Counted from the stretch's first letter, positions 18,717-27,783 are shown. The stretch: 64,000 nucleotides of DNA from Brevibacillus sp. JNUCC-41 (GCF_014844095.1 NZ_CP062163.1:5117501-5181500); one strand, 5' to 3'. Translations and numbers: made by a program. The notes: a model not told the origin generated them from the sequence alone.

Positions 18717-19123
18717 TATGATAACGTTCTGTAAGCCATGTTTTGTTCCTCAGTACTGCAAGCGACTCGCGTCTCGTACTTCGGCGGTAATCATCTATCT
18801 ACAGAAGCATATGCTTCTGTCCTTCTCCTCGTTCAATTCCAAGGAAGAAAGCGCCCCTACCATTAATTTGGGTTTCTCGCTCGTGGGGTTTACCTCGTTC
18901 CACCCTTTACATTTCTGTAAAGGCTACGTCACTGTGGCACTTTTATAGGTATTCATGCCATATCCAAAAGGACTTAGGCATTTTCCCAGCCGTCAGCAAT
19001 CCAAGATTGCTGCCCAAGCTTATTTTTTCGCCAGGCACGAACACTACGGACATCGCAGTCCGTGCGAGCATGGACTTTCCTCTACTGCATAAATGCAGCA
19101 GCAATTACCCAAACGTTAACATA
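18717..19123 (-). ncRNA. rnpB: RNase P RNA, type B
   Basis: Minus strand. The 5' part reads TTAACGTTTGGGTAATTGCTGC, then after a stem GTAGAGGAAAGTCCATGCTCGCACGG, the hallmark P4 5' strand and following bases of Bacillus-type RNase P RNA. The 3' end GGCTTACAGAACGTTATCAT pairs with the 5' end to form P1. About 407 nt, matching the type B size. It is the catalytic subunit that matures tRNA 5' ends. It lies next to gpsB, as in B. subtilis. Ends are estimated to within a few bases from P1 pairing. Confidence 0.96.
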
Positions 19124-19196
19124 ACATAATTGATTATACTCCATTACTCATGAAAAAACAATACCAAAATAATTTTTAACTTTACAATGTAAAATC

Positions 19197-19511
19197 TCAG
19201 TCAAAAAGCTTATTACCAAAAACATGCTTTTCCAAGTTTGATAACCGTTTAAGGATGTCAAAGTTAGTGGTTCCCGGAGTGGCACTAGGAGCAGCAGGTT
19301 GATTTGGACGTTTTGTACTCTCTTCGGCTTGTTTTTTCAATTTAAGATTTTCTTGTTTAAGATCTTCGATTTCCTGATGGAACACTTCATAATCTTTAAT
19401 GATCAAATCAAGGAATTGATCCACATCTTCAGGTTTATAACCGCGCATGGCTGTTTTAAAATCTTTTTCAAGAATATCTTTAGCCGTTAATTTTATCTTA
19501 TCGGATAGCAT
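19197..19511 (-). CDS. gpsB: Cell-cycle protein GpsB
   Basis: 104 aa. The N-terminal DivIVA-like domain reads [19 protein letters not shown] followed by D-V-D-Q-F-L-D, with a coiled coil to about residue 68, a Pro/Ala/Ser-rich linker, and the short C-terminal helix ending in K-H-V-F-G. GpsB shuttles PBP1 (PonA) between division site and side wall; ponA is in this same window at 29.9 kb. Its neighbours ypsA and rnpB match B. subtilis order. Confidence 0.97.
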   Translation of the reverse strand: MLSDKIKLTAKDILEKDFKTAMRGYKPEDVDQFLDLIIKDYEVFHQEIEDLKQENLKLKKQAEESTKRPNQPAAPSATPGTTNFDILKRLSNLEKHVFGNKLFD

Positions 19512-19713
19512 AAGACTTCACCTCAATACTTTCGCCAATACAATGGACTTTTTATTATTTTTTCAAATCTGCTTGGATTTGTCAACGAAACACCATTTTG
19601 CATGCATACTGTTTAGTGAACGTTATGTATTCCCATTAAATCTGTATCTAAATTTCATAATAATATGATTATGCTTTAGAAACAACTTTTAATCCATAAT
19701 TATTTTCACTCCA

Positions 19714-20289
19714 TCATTCTTCGGACCAGCTCGCTTCTTCCGCAGCCAGTTGTAGATCATCAAAGTTTATCTGAAAGATGGGGTATGGCTGTGTTTCGGC
19801 TTTTTTCATCGCCTCGAAATACGGATATCGGGATGATCCTTCTTTTTCAGCCTCGAAAATGATGAGCATGGCATCGCTTTTATGGACCATATACCTGTTT
19901 TTGATTTTCAGTTGTTGTGGCCCTTCATATGGTTTATTGAAAATGGACTCAACAAAATCGGCACGGGCCAATATGGACCGGTAATAGTCTTGATTCGTCT
20001 CGTTCCATGACTCTTCCTGTTTCAGGAAAGGAGTAAGCACTCCTAATTTAAGCTGAGGAAATTGCTCCTGTAATTCGAACACCACTTCTGCACCCCATAG
20101 CTCCGTACCCAACTGACCTGAGATGATCACCCATTCCAGCCCATCTTCCGCCAATGGAAGGAGACGCTGCTTCATCGCTTTCTTTATATACTTTACGGCT
20201 TCATGGTCATTTTTGAATATCCCGAATTCAAAAGCCTTATAGCCCGTCATATACAAAACCTTCATAGCTTGGCTAATCTCCTTTATCAT
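19714..20289 (-). CDS. ypsA: YpsA (DUF1273, SLOG/Rossmann fold)
   Basis: 191 aa, the usual YpsA length. Motifs: V-L-Y-M-T-G-Y-K-A-F-E-F-G-I-F at the N-terminus and W-V-I-I-S-G-Q-L-G-T-E-L-W-G-A-E, the nucleotide-binding SLOG loop. In B. subtilis and Staphylococcus YpsA affects cell division and interacts with the FtsZ/GpsB network, which fits its place next to gpsB. Its ligand is not established. Confidence 0.95.
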   Translation of the reverse strand: MIKEISQAMKVLYMTGYKAFEFGIFKNDHEAVKYIKKAMKQRLLPLAEDGLEWVIISGQLGTELWGAEVVFELQEQFPQLKLGVLTPFLKQEESWNETNQDYYRSILARADFVESIFNKPYEGPQQLKIKNRYMVHKSDAMLIIFEAEKEGSSRYPYFEAMKKAETQPYPIFQINFDDLQLAAEEASWSEE

Positions 20290-20300
20290 GATTATGTAAG

Positions 20301-20332
20301 AAAATAAGGGCTTAATAAGCCCCTTATTTTTT
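20301..20332 (-). terminator. Terminator of the cotD-like gene
   Basis: The minus strand reads AATAAGGGGCTTA-TTAAGCCCTTATTTTC, a near-perfect stem followed by T, directly after the stop codon of the coat-protein gene. Confidence 0.8.
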
Positions 20333-20841
20333 TAATATCCGAAATGTCCAGGCGGACAGCTGCATGGGTTTTGCGGCGGCCTTCCACAAATCAAGTGTTG
20401 ATTATAGCACTCGTTCACCACGGATTGAGTATGCGGGAAATAATGTTTAAACGTGTTCACATGTTTATTGACATTTGTAGTATGTGATGGATGAACGACA
20501 GGAATCACTGTGTTCGATACATTCGTATTGACAAATTGCTGTGTCGGAGAGACTTGCGCTGGGGCAACTTGAGATGGAAATGTTTGTGTTGGACCATATT
20601 GCGCTGGAGACACAGCAGATGGACCATATTGCGCTGGAGACACAGCCGATGGACTATAGGCTCCCATTACGTTGGACTTTTTACCGGTCGATGCTCCCAT
20701 TACGTGATGGGGGTGTTTGCCGGTTGCTGCGCCCATTACGTTATGGGGGTGTTTACCGGTTGATGTCCCCATTACTCCAGGTGCGTTCCCGTATGCTCCC
20801 ATTACATTGGGTTTATTTCCTCCACTATTACGAAAATACAT
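20332..20841 (-). CDS. cotD: CotD-like spore coat protein with N-terminal repeats
   Basis: 169 aa, about twice B. subtilis CotD (75 aa). The C-terminal 65 residues are CotD-like: V-V-H-P-S-H-T-T-N-V-N-K, then H-Y-F-P-H-T, C-Y-N-Q-H and a Cys/Pro-rich end. The N-terminal 105 residues are low-complexity repeats: five or six V-M-G-A/T units (N-V-M-G-A, G-K-H-P-H-N/H-V-M-G-A) and then two copies of S-A-V-S-P-A-Q-Y-G-P. It would be an inner-coat structural protein made in the mother cell. The location next to ypsA fits cotD. The repeats look recently expanded at DNA level. Confidence 0.88.
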   Translation of the reverse strand: MYFRNSGGNKPNVMGAYGNAPGVMGTSTGKHPHNVMGAATGKHPHHVMGASTGKKSNVMGAYSPSAVSPAQYGPSAVSPAQYGPTQTFPSQVAPAQVSPTQQFVNTNVSNTVIPVVHPSHTTNVNKHVNTFKHYFPHTQSVVNECYNQHLICGRPPQNPCSCPPGHFGY

Positions 20842-21294
20842 TTATAATACGTCCCCTTTCATCATGATAAGTTTAGTCTTACCATTACAGAATATGAAAA
20901 AAAGGGGATACGTGTACTGATGAAATAACCTAATTATACAGAATAAGTATAAAACGATGTATGGCTGTCGATAAGTACACTATTATATTTATGCTATCCC
21001 TTCAAATGTACGGAGGGTAATTTTCTATAAAAAGGAATAGAGACTGTCTTTTAAAGAAGTAAATAATACAATCGTTAAACAAAGGACAACAAAAAATAGA
21101 AATAAAGTCGTTTTATACATTTCTTCGCTCCGCTTTCACCTTGAATTTATGATGTAAAGGAATGAAATGAACGCTTCAGAATTTCACCCTCAACTCTTTC
21201 CATTTTACACATAATAGTTGAAGGCTACAATAATTGTATACATATTTTTTATTTTCAGCCTTTTGCACTAACAGAGCAATTAAATTCCCATATA
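20842..21294. other. Intergenic region with one tiny ORF
   Basis: Between the coat-protein gene and mrfB. Apart from the 31-codon ORF at 21025-21120 and the upstream sequence of the coat gene, no gene or strong hairpin is seen. Confidence 0.5.
21025..21120 (-). CDS. 31-aa hydrophobic peptide ORF
   Basis: ATG at 21120 with GGAG 7 bases upstream (GGAGCGAAGAA). The peptide starts M-Y-K-T-T, followed by one long hydrophobic stretch (L-F-L-F-F-V-V-L-C-L-T-I-V-L-F) and a short polar end. This is the form of many sporulation-linked or stress membrane micropeptides, but no family is recognised. Evidence is only the RBS and the clean TM segment. Confidence 0.4.
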   Translation of the reverse strand: MYKTTLFLFFVVLCLTIVLFTSLKDSLYSFL

Positions 21295-22551
21295 TTATAT
21301 AGAAATACCCTTAGATTGCTCTTTCTTTTCGAGCCGATGAATCCTCTTTTCCAATTCCAACTGTTTTTTCCTTGGTAGGGTCCCTTCGCTCACCATCTCT
21401 TGAAGTGCGATCATTGAACATTTTAGAGCAAGTCCGACGTCCTTAAATTGATGTTCGTATAATTTTGCACATTCAATCTGTGCCTGTATCCTTATTTGCA
21501 CATTTCCTTTTAAGGCGGCTTCCTTCCAAATTTCCAAAGCTTCATTGAATAGTTTTTGCTTCTTTTTCTGGAAGGCTAAGGCATGGCCAGCGATTATCCG
21601 ATCTTCCTCATTTCCTGCTTCCAATATTTTTTGATATGTCTCAACAGACTCCTCTTTTTTTCCCAAATAAGCGAGCCATCGTGCAATTTCCATGGACTCT
21701 TCCGTATATCCATCGATTTGGAGGATTTTTCGGGACAAATGAATATACAATGTGATCAATGATAAGATATCCAATTCATTATGCTTCATGATTCCAAACA
21801 GAATTTCCGGATTCTTCCGCTCAACAAAATCAAAATAAATCATCGGCGCCAAATATCCAGGAATATCATCCTCCCTATAAACACCTAGAATATCTGTTTC
21901 GACCGCTGATAATTTCACTCGTTCCAATTTGTTTTTCCAAAGGCGTCTTGAAGCATGATATAAATCGAAATGTCCGAATTCCGGTAGTTTCGGTACATGC
22001 TCTTTTATCAAGGTATGTCTGGTTTTCAACTGGGGCCAATCAAACGATTTACCATTATATGTGACAAGCGTTTCGTAATTGATGTTTTCCAGAAAGCTTT
22101 GATAAAGCGGGATTTCACTTCCAGGCTGCGGAAGGATATGTTGCTTCACGACTACTTCTTCACCTTCTAAATAAGCATAGCCAAGTAGAAAAATGGTATT
22201 GCCGGTTCCCCCTCCAAGCCCTGTTGTTTCCGTATCGAAGAAAAACAGATCTTCACTTTTAACGCCCCTAGCGGATAGAGGATGCTCCAATGAAGTTTGA
22301 TTCCATTCTTCTACAACCTTTTTCAGCTCGGAAAATGCATATAACCCGTGTTTGTGATTTATAGGGTAGCGGACTTCCCTAATGAAACAATAGTCACCAT
22401 CGAAGTGAAAGGAAACGGTATCGTTCTCCAGCCACTTTTCATAGTAAGGAATTTCTTCATTCACTGTCCGGTCATCTTCTTCAATGGGAGAAGGATGTTT
22501 CCCTAGGTTCATATGCGTTTTCATACGGTTCAATTTATTTTTTAATGACAT
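21295..22551 (-). CDS. mrfB: DnaQ-like exonuclease MrfB (YprB)
   Basis: 418 aa. The nuclease core has F-F-D-T-E-T-T-G-L-G-G-G (first two acidic residues, D-x-E), Y-N-G-K-S-F-D-W-P and a late H-N-E-L-D-I-L-S, giving the DEDD set. The C-terminal third (about 290-410) is helical and TPR-like. In B. subtilis MrfB (YprB) works with the helicase MrfA (YprA) in excision repair of mitomycin C adducts. It lies 33 bp downstream of mrfA on the same strand. Confidence 0.93.
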   Translation of the reverse strand: MSLKNKLNRMKTHMNLGKHPSPIEEDDRTVNEEIPYYEKWLENDTVSFHFDGDYCFIREVRYPINHKHGLYAFSELKKVVEEWNQTSLEHPLSARGVKSEDLFFFDTETTGLGGGTGNTIFLLGYAYLEGEEVVVKQHILPQPGSEIPLYQSFLENINYETLVTYNGKSFDWPQLKTRHTLIKEHVPKLPEFGHFDLYHASRRLWKNKLERVKLSAVETDILGVYREDDIPGYLAPMIYFDFVERKNPEILFGIMKHNELDILSLITLYIHLSRKILQIDGYTEESMEIARWLAYLGKKEESVETYQKILEAGNEEDRIIAGHALAFQKKKQKLFNEALEIWKEAALKGNVQIRIQAQIECAKLYEHQFKDVGLALKCSMIALQEMVSEGTLPRKKQLELEKRIHRLEKKEQSKGISI

Positions 22552-22584
22552 GAAATTACACCTCTTTTCACTTATCTCTGCGAT

Positions 22585-24861
22585 CTACTGTTTTTGCTTA
22601 CAAAATTGACCCAATAATTGTTTGGCATCACTCTTGGCTGTTTTCGTTGCGGATTCCGTCCCGATACAGGAAGGACAGCCGCTTTCACAAGCGCAATTTT
22701 CGATCATTGATATTGTTTCAAGCAGAATGACTTCAGAGTTTTCATATACTTTATCACTTAACCCTATGCCTCCCGGATAACTATCATAGATAAAAATGGT
22801 CGGTTTTTCATTATGTGCTGCCTTAACCTGCGGATAAACATGAATATCATGCGGATCGCACATAACATGCAGTGGAATCATGTAATTAAGAGCATGGGAG
22901 GCACCTATCATACCTTGTTCTATCCGATTTTCGTCCCACTTAAATATATCGGGATCCATGGAAAGCATGGCTGAACTCGTGTGCAGTTCCATCTCCGGGA
23001 GACTGATTGGTCCTGAACCAATATTCTCATGAGTTTCGAATTTGATTTTTTTGAAGATCGTAGGCATCGCCCGGATTGCGACATCACCAAAAGCAGCTGC
23101 TGTGGAAGCGAAAGTTCGCTGTTTATCGACTTCCAATACAGACAACTGAACGGCAAGGTTAGCATCCGTATAATAGTCCACATTGACTTCACGTACATAA
23201 GCTTTCTTTTCATCCCAATCAAGTTCTTCCACCTGAAATTGAATTCCCTGGTGCAAATAAATGGCTTCATCGTGGAGGAGGGTCATTGCACTGAACGTAT
23301 CCATTTCCCCTATGACCCGATTAACCGGTGCATTCGTTTGATCGATGATCACGACATTTTCCTGTGCCGCTGAACGCAGGCTGATATTGCTTGCTGGAAA
23401 AGCATCATTCATCCAATGCCATTTGTCCCCATTTAAGTGTAAGACCCTTTCTTCCGTAAGGAATTCAAGAACGTCCATAATCTCTGTTTCCCCAAAGGTA
23501 TCGCCTTTTTTAAATGGAAGCTCATATGCTGCACATTTTACATGATCAACCAAGATTAAAAGATTATCCGGATTGATTCTTGCAGTTTCTGGATTTCTGG
23601 TAAAGAAGTATTCGGGATGCTGTACGATATATTGATCAAGGGCACTTGAACTGCCGACCATGATGATCAATGCTTCACCATGCCTTCTTCCTGCTCGTCC
23701 CGCCTGCTGCCATGCACTCGATATGGATCCAGGGTAACCAGTCATTATGCAAACCTGAAGCTGGCCGATATCGACGCCCAACTCAAGTGCATTTGTGGAA
23801 ACCACTCCATAAATGGAACCATCCCTGAGGCCTTGTTCAATTTCTCTGCGCTGTGTTGGCAGATATCCACCGCGATAGCCTCTAATCGATTTGGGCCCCA
23901 ATTGCTTTGACACAAGTTCCTGTAAATATGTCAATAGAATTTCCACACGAACCCTGCTTCGCGCAAATACGATCGTTTGAATTTTATTTTTCAAAAATTT
24001 ATTTGCCAGTTTCCGGACTTCCAAAACCGCACTCCTTCGTATGTTCAGCGGTTTATTTACTATTGGGGGATTGTAAAACACAAAATGCTTTTTCCCACTT
24101 GGGGCTCCGTTATTATCGATAAGGACCATTTGTTTTTCCGTGAGCTCTTCTGCCAATTCTTTTGGGTTATTGATCGTAGCGGAAGTACAAATGAATACAG
24201 GGTCGCTTCCATAAAACTTGCAAATCCTTTTTAACCTTCTTATGACGTTGGCTGTATGACTTCCGAAAACGCCCCGGTAGATATGAAGTTCATCGATTAC
24301 CACATACTTCAAGTTTTCAAACAAAGAGACCCATTTCGTATGATGGGGCAGGATTCCAGAATGGAGCATATCAGGATTGGTGATCACGATATGCCCTGCC
24401 TGGCGGATTTTTTGCCTGATATTTGAAGGTGTGTCCCCATCGTATGTATAACTATTTATTTCAGCATCCATTTCATGAATCATTTCATTCAATTCGCTTT
24501 TTTGGTCATAACTTAGCGCTTTTGTCGGAAAAATATAAAGCGCCCTAGTTTTTTCATCTTTCAGTATTTTTTGAAGGACCGGCAAATTATAGCATAATGT
24601 TTTTCCAGAAGCTGTAGGTGTGACCGCTACAAGGCTATTGCCACTGACAGCAGTATCAAATGCTGTTGCCTGATGGCTATACAATCCATTAATCCCCCGT
24701 AATTCAAGAGCATGCTTGATTTTATCATCCATTGCATCGGGAAAAGGTACATGTTTTGCCTCTTTTGCTTCAATTACTTGCCAATGCACTATATTATCTT
24801 TAAAGTCTTCATTTATTTTTAAATCATTGATGACTTCTTGTAAATTCATTCGCAGTTTCAT
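22585..24861 (-). CDS. mrfA: DEAD/DEAH-box helicase MrfA (YprA) with C-terminal DUF1998 zinc site
   Basis: 758 aa (B. subtilis YprA 749). Helicase motifs: T-P-T-A-S-G-K-T (Walker A), V-I-D-E-L-H (DExH), S-A-T-I-N-N, and Q-A-G-R-A-G-R-R (motif VI). The C-terminal DUF1998 domain holds the cysteine cluster C-A-C-E-S-G-C-P-S-C that binds zinc. It is a 3'-5' helicase for repair of mitomycin C damage with MrfB. GAGG lies 7 bases before the ATG at 24861. It forms an operon with mrfB; the hydrolase upstream is cut off by a terminator. Confidence 0.95.
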   Translation of the reverse strand: MKLRMNLQEVINDLKINEDFKDNIVHWQVIEAKEAKHVPFPDAMDDKIKHALELRGINGLYSHQATAFDTAVSGNSLVAVTPTASGKTLCYNLPVLQKILKDEKTRALYIFPTKALSYDQKSELNEMIHEMDAEINSYTYDGDTPSNIRQKIRQAGHIVITNPDMLHSGILPHHTKWVSLFENLKYVVIDELHIYRGVFGSHTANVIRRLKRICKFYGSDPVFICTSATINNPKELAEELTEKQMVLIDNNGAPSGKKHFVFYNPPIVNKPLNIRRSAVLEVRKLANKFLKNKIQTIVFARSRVRVEILLTYLQELVSKQLGPKSIRGYRGGYLPTQRREIEQGLRDGSIYGVVSTNALELGVDIGQLQVCIMTGYPGSISSAWQQAGRAGRRHGEALIIMVGSSSALDQYIVQHPEYFFTRNPETARINPDNLLILVDHVKCAAYELPFKKGDTFGETEIMDVLEFLTEERVLHLNGDKWHWMNDAFPASNISLRSAAQENVVIIDQTNAPVNRVIGEMDTFSAMTLLHDEAIYLHQGIQFQVEELDWDEKKAYVREVNVDYYTDANLAVQLSVLEVDKQRTFASTAAAFGDVAIRAMPTIFKKIKFETHENIGSGPISLPEMELHTSSAMLSMDPDIFKWDENRIEQGMIGASHALNYMIPLHVMCDPHDIHVYPQVKAAHNEKPTIFIYDSYPGGIGLSDKVYENSEVILLETISMIENCACESGCPSCIGTESATKTAKSDAKQLLGQFCKQKQ

Positions 24862-24937
24862 ATGACCACCTCATACGTCTATTCTACCGAATGAACGTTC
24901 TATGCAAAAGGGAAACTATTTCCTTTTCAAAAAAAAA

Positions 24938-24968
24938 AGCTGGAAACGTCACCATCTCGTTTCCAGCT
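24938..24968 (-). terminator. Terminator of the hydrolase gene
   Basis: An 11-bp stem AGCTGGAAACG/CGTTTCCAGCT with a 9-nt loop and ten T on the minus strand. Confidence 0.92.
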
Positions 24969-24982
24969 CGTCCTTTTTTCAT

Positions 24983-25744
24983 TTAATCCTTCTCGACAAA
25001 GCGAATGATTTCTTCGATTAGTTTGCTTGGAGCTTCCAACATTCCCATATGGCCGCTGCCTTTAAGTATAACTTCATTGATATGGCTCCCTTTCACAGAA
25101 AAGGTTTTATCAGCGGGAATCACCTTATCCTGTTCACCTGCAACCAATAGGACAGGCAGCTTCGTATTTTTGAGAACATGATTTCTGTCTATTCTGTTCC
25201 TCATGGCATGTAAAGACCCTATCGCACCAATTTCACTTGTTTTATATCCGATTTCCTTTATATAGGAAATGTTAGGATCATCGGGAATAGCGAAAAGCTT
25301 TGGTATAAGTCCGTCAATGAAAGCGGGGATCCCTTCACTTTCGATTTTCTCGACAGATTTTAAGCGCCCCGCTTTTCCTGTCTCATCGTCCGGGAAAGCG
25401 GTGGAATGTACCAATGAAAAACCTGACAATTTCCCAGGAAACCTTTCTGCGAATGCCAAGGTGATATATCCCCCAAGCGAATGACCAAACATATAGACCT
25501 GTCCGATTTCCAGTTCTTCCAAAATTGAAGCAATATCAGCAGCCATATCTTCAATCGAGAAAGATCCCCCTATTTCCTCACTTTCACCATGCCCCCGTAA
25601 ATCAACGGCAATAATCCTGTATTCACCCTTTAATTCAGCAATGATGTCACGCCAATATTCATGGCTTCCGCAAAATCCATGGATAAACAACAAAGTTTCT
25701 TCACCTTTCCCGGTATCTATGTAGGAAAGCTTGCTATCTTTCAT
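24983..25744 (-). CDS. Alpha/beta hydrolase
   Basis: 253 aa. Oxyanion loop F-I-H-G-F-C-G-S, nucleophile elbow G-H-S-L-G-G (Ser about 93), acid in A-G-E-Q-D-K-V-I-P and catalytic His in G-S-G-H-M-G. This is the standard single-domain fold of esterases, haloperoxidase-like and MenH-like enzymes; no substrate can be named. It has no signal peptide. It is monocistronic between a terminator and the divergent hsp20 gene. Confidence 0.88.
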   Translation of the reverse strand: MKDSKLSYIDTGKGEETLLFIHGFCGSHEYWRDIIAELKGEYRIIAVDLRGHGESEEIGGSFSIEDMAADIASILEELEIGQVYMFGHSLGGYITLAFAERFPGKLSGFSLVHSTAFPDDETGKAGRLKSVEKIESEGIPAFIDGLIPKLFAIPDDPNISYIKEIGYKTSEIGAIGSLHAMRNRIDRNHVLKNTKLPVLLVAGEQDKVIPADKTFSVKGSHINEVILKGSGHMGMLEAPSKLIEEIIRFVEKD

Positions 25745-25886
25745 AATAATCCCTCATTTCCTTTACTAATCATTCAATAACGTTATTCCCTATAGACCTG
25801 TATCTGAAACCCAACAGTGCATTCACATTTCTTCATTTCCTCACATAGCCTATAGGCAAAGGAATTTTTTAGAAAGGAGCACCGTG

Positions 25887-26339
25887 ATGACCTCTTCTGA
25901 AAAAAATAATAATCGGAATCGAATAGAACCCTTTTCCCATTTCATTAACAAAATGGATCGGCTGTTTTCCGAGAGGCCCCCTAAAGGCATGCTGCAATCT
26001 CTTGACGAATTCTTCGGTTCGGCAAAAGAACGCAGCTTTCCGGTTGATGTTCACGAAACGCAATCAGAATATACCGTTACTGCCACCTTGCCCGGAATTG
26101 CACGCAGCCAAATATCAATTGATGTACTGTCCCATGCCGTAACCATATCTGCAAAGCATGTAGGTAGACAGCATAAAAATCAAGGATTGTTCCAAAAGGA
26201 AGTTACAACCGGTACTTTATCAAGAACCATTTCCTTTCCAAAGCCGATTGATGAAGCCAAAGTGACCGCGCGACATCGCGATGGCATCCTCACGCTTAAC
26301 CTACCCAAAGTCAGGGGAAATCGTATTGAAATTCATTAG
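25887..26339 (+). CDS. Small heat-shock protein, Hsp20/alpha-crystallin family
   Basis: 150 aa with an alpha-crystallin domain from about residue 50: F-P-V-D-V-H-E-T, Y-T-V-T-A-T-L-P-G and the C-terminal G-I-L-T-L-N-L-P-K. It is an ATP-independent holdase; in spore formers, some family members (CotM, CotP) are coat proteins. The ATG at 25887 is chosen over the GTG at 25884 because AAAGGAG is 7 bases before it. It is divergent from the hydrolase gene. Confidence 0.9.
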   Translation: MTSSEKNNNRNRIEPFSHFINKMDRLFSERPPKGMLQSLDEFFGSAKERSFPVDVHETQSEYTVTATLPGIARSQISIDVLSHAVTISAKHVGRQHKNQGLFQKEVTTGTLSRTISFPKPIDEAKVTARHRDGILTLNLPKVRGNRIEIH

Positions 26340-26350
26340 GCATAAATAAA

Positions 26351-26390
26351 AGCAGACTTAAAAAAGTGGCTGGTCACTTATAAGTCTGCT
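26351..26390. terminator. Bidirectional terminator between hsp20 and yppG
   Basis: AGCAGACTTA/TAAGTCTGCT (10 bp) with an inner stem AAGTG/CACTT, then TTTTCCTTTAT on the plus strand. Confidence 0.85.
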
Positions 26391-26407
26391 TTTCCTTTAT
26401 TCACTAT

Positions 26408-26992
26408 TTAAGCTTTGAAGAAGCCCCCTACTCCTTTGACCATTGAAGATACTTGAGAAACAGTATTCATCATTTGTCCGGCTGTGTTCATCATCTTCGT
26501 TATATCCATGGAGCCATCTTGTGTTTTGAATTGATTCATGACCGATTTGAAACCCGATGGCTGGGGTTTTTGCATGAACTGCTGCTTAGGATATGGATTA
26601 TGGGCCTGCTGCTGACTTTGCGGAGGTCTTTTAGCTGGCTGTAAAGGATTGGCGAACGGACTAAAAGCTTGCGGCTGCTGATTGGAGTGGATCGGGTGCA
26701 TTTGTGCCATCGGCTGCATTACACTGTTGCCCGGATAAGCACCCACAGGCATCGCCTGCTGCTGGACCTGTTGGAATGGATGATAGGCCGCCTGTTGATA
26801 AGGATCATGATATGGTATCATATAGCCCCCTGTATCCTGTAGATGAGATGGATACATAAATGATTGTTCATGATTATGATTATTTGGCGGAGGATACGGC
26901 ATAGGCTGTTGGTACCCTCCCCAATATTCCGGCATTGGTTGAGGAAACTGTCCTTGATTTGGGGAGATTTGGTTAAAACCGGATCTCATCAT
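26408..26992 (-). CDS. yppG: YppG-like Pro/Gln-rich protein
   Basis: 194 aa. Residues 1-140 are low complexity, rich in Pro, Gln, Tyr and Met (repeated Q-Q-P-M-P, Y-P-P-P-N). The C-terminus has the conserved YppG-type segment F-K-S-V-M-N-Q-F-K-T-Q-D-G-S-M-D-I-T-K-M-M-N-T and a Gly/Phe end. B. subtilis YppG is a spore-coat-related protein; exact role is not known. GGAGG lies 10 bases before the ATG, and its ribosome site abuts a 13-bp hairpin described separately. Confidence 0.85.
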   Translation of the reverse strand: MMRSGFNQISPNQGQFPQPMPEYWGGYQQPMPYPPPNNHNHEQSFMYPSHLQDTGGYMIPYHDPYQQAAYHPFQQVQQQAMPVGAYPGNSVMQPMAQMHPIHSNQQPQAFSPFANPLQPAKRPPQSQQQAHNPYPKQQFMQKPQPSGFKSVMNQFKTQDGSMDITKMMNTAGQMMNTVSQVSSMVKGVGGFFKA

Positions 26993-27005
26993 GTCAATGA
27001 GCCCT

Positions 27006-27050
27006 CCTCTTTTTTCATTACATGGTTCTGATAATATATGAAAAAAGAGG
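27006..27050 (-). promoter_or_regulatory. Hairpin touching the yppG ribosome site
   Basis: The arms ATGAAAAAAGAGG and CCTCTTTTTTCAT are perfect complements over 13 bp with a 19-nt loop. The 3' arm on the minus-strand transcript ends in AAAAAAGAGG, the first part of the AGAGGAGGG ribosome site of yppG. It could hide that site, or be a terminator-like stem after yppE. Confidence 0.5.
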
Positions 27051-27069
27051 GAATAAAGTGTAGGTGTTT

Positions 27070-27438
27070 TTATGATAAAATCCGATCGATTTCCGTTTTT
27101 ACATTATTAAGGATGAATTCGACCGATTGGACGTGGCTTTTAAATCGCTTATAACTTGTCTTGGGGAAAAATGCCTGAACGGCCACATCAGAAAGGTTAT
27201 GGGCGGTTTGTTCGATTTGCTCGGGGAAAAGATGCCTGAAGTCGGTTTCTTTCATCCACTCCTTCATTCCGGTTTCCCATTCGATGCATGCGGTCCTGAC
27301 CAGGTCTGCAAACGGCTTGACTTCCGAAAAGAAGTCCTTTTCCTTCCCCTCCTTGCGTACACCCTCATAAATCTCATCAGCTTTGTCTGTATATTGTATT
27401 AATTGTTCTGTTAATAGCTGCATTTTTTCTTTTTGCAC
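27070..27438 (-). CDS. yppE: YppE (DUF1798), helical protein
   Basis: 122 aa, all-helical, charged, no Cys, no membrane part; B. subtilis YppE is 123 aa with a solved four-helix bundle fold. The start codon is GTG (27438) with GGAGG 8 bases upstream. Between sspM and yppG as in B. subtilis. Function unknown; the setting suggests a spore-related role. Confidence 0.9.
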   Translation of the reverse strand: MQKEKMQLLTEQLIQYTDKADEIYEGVRKEGKEKDFFSEVKPFADLVRTACIEWETGMKEWMKETDFRHLFPEQIEQTAHNLSDVAVQAFFPKTSYKRFKSHVQSVEFILNNVKTEIDRILS

Positions 27439-27507
27439 ATTAAATTCCTCCGTACAATTGTTTCCCTTAGTATAATCCAGTTTTTTATAAAATGATATTC
27501 CTCCGGC

Positions 27508-27783
27508 TTATACGGGCAATTCCGTGAAAACCTTGTGCTTAATCATTCTTTTTTCCGGGACAATGGAAAAGGAGTGGTTTGGACTTTCAGCATTTACCCA
27601 ATAATCCTCGGCTTTCTCAATGGCTTCCTGGGCTTCATTAACTAATGTATATTGCTCCGCCCATAGTTTGCACCGCACTGTATTTACAGTTTCTCCATAT
27701 GAAATTTCCAAACGATCCAGGCTGGTACTGATCTCAGCTATCATCCTTAATATCTCTTCTGTTGCGACACTTTTATTGACCAT
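27508..27783 (-). CDS. Small conserved protein in the ypp cluster, unrecognised
   Basis: 91 aa. The protein begins M-V-N-K-S-V-A-T-E-E-I-L, forms two predicted amphipathic helices, and carries A-E-D-Y-W-V-N-A-E near residue 65. Start at 27783: GGGAGG is 7 bases upstream, while the longer frame from 27798 has no site. It occupies a spot where B. subtilis has small ypp genes (yppD/yppF), but I could not match it to one. Confidence 0.7.
   Translation of the reverse strand: MVNKSVATEEILRMIAEISTSLDRLEISYGETVNTVRCKLWAEQYTLVNEAQEAIEKAEDYWVNAESPNHSFSIVPEKRMIKHKVFTELPV

Noticed and set aside
18700-18948. 82-codon ORF on the plus strand
   Set aside because: Lies fully over the 3' part of the RNase P RNA on the other strand.
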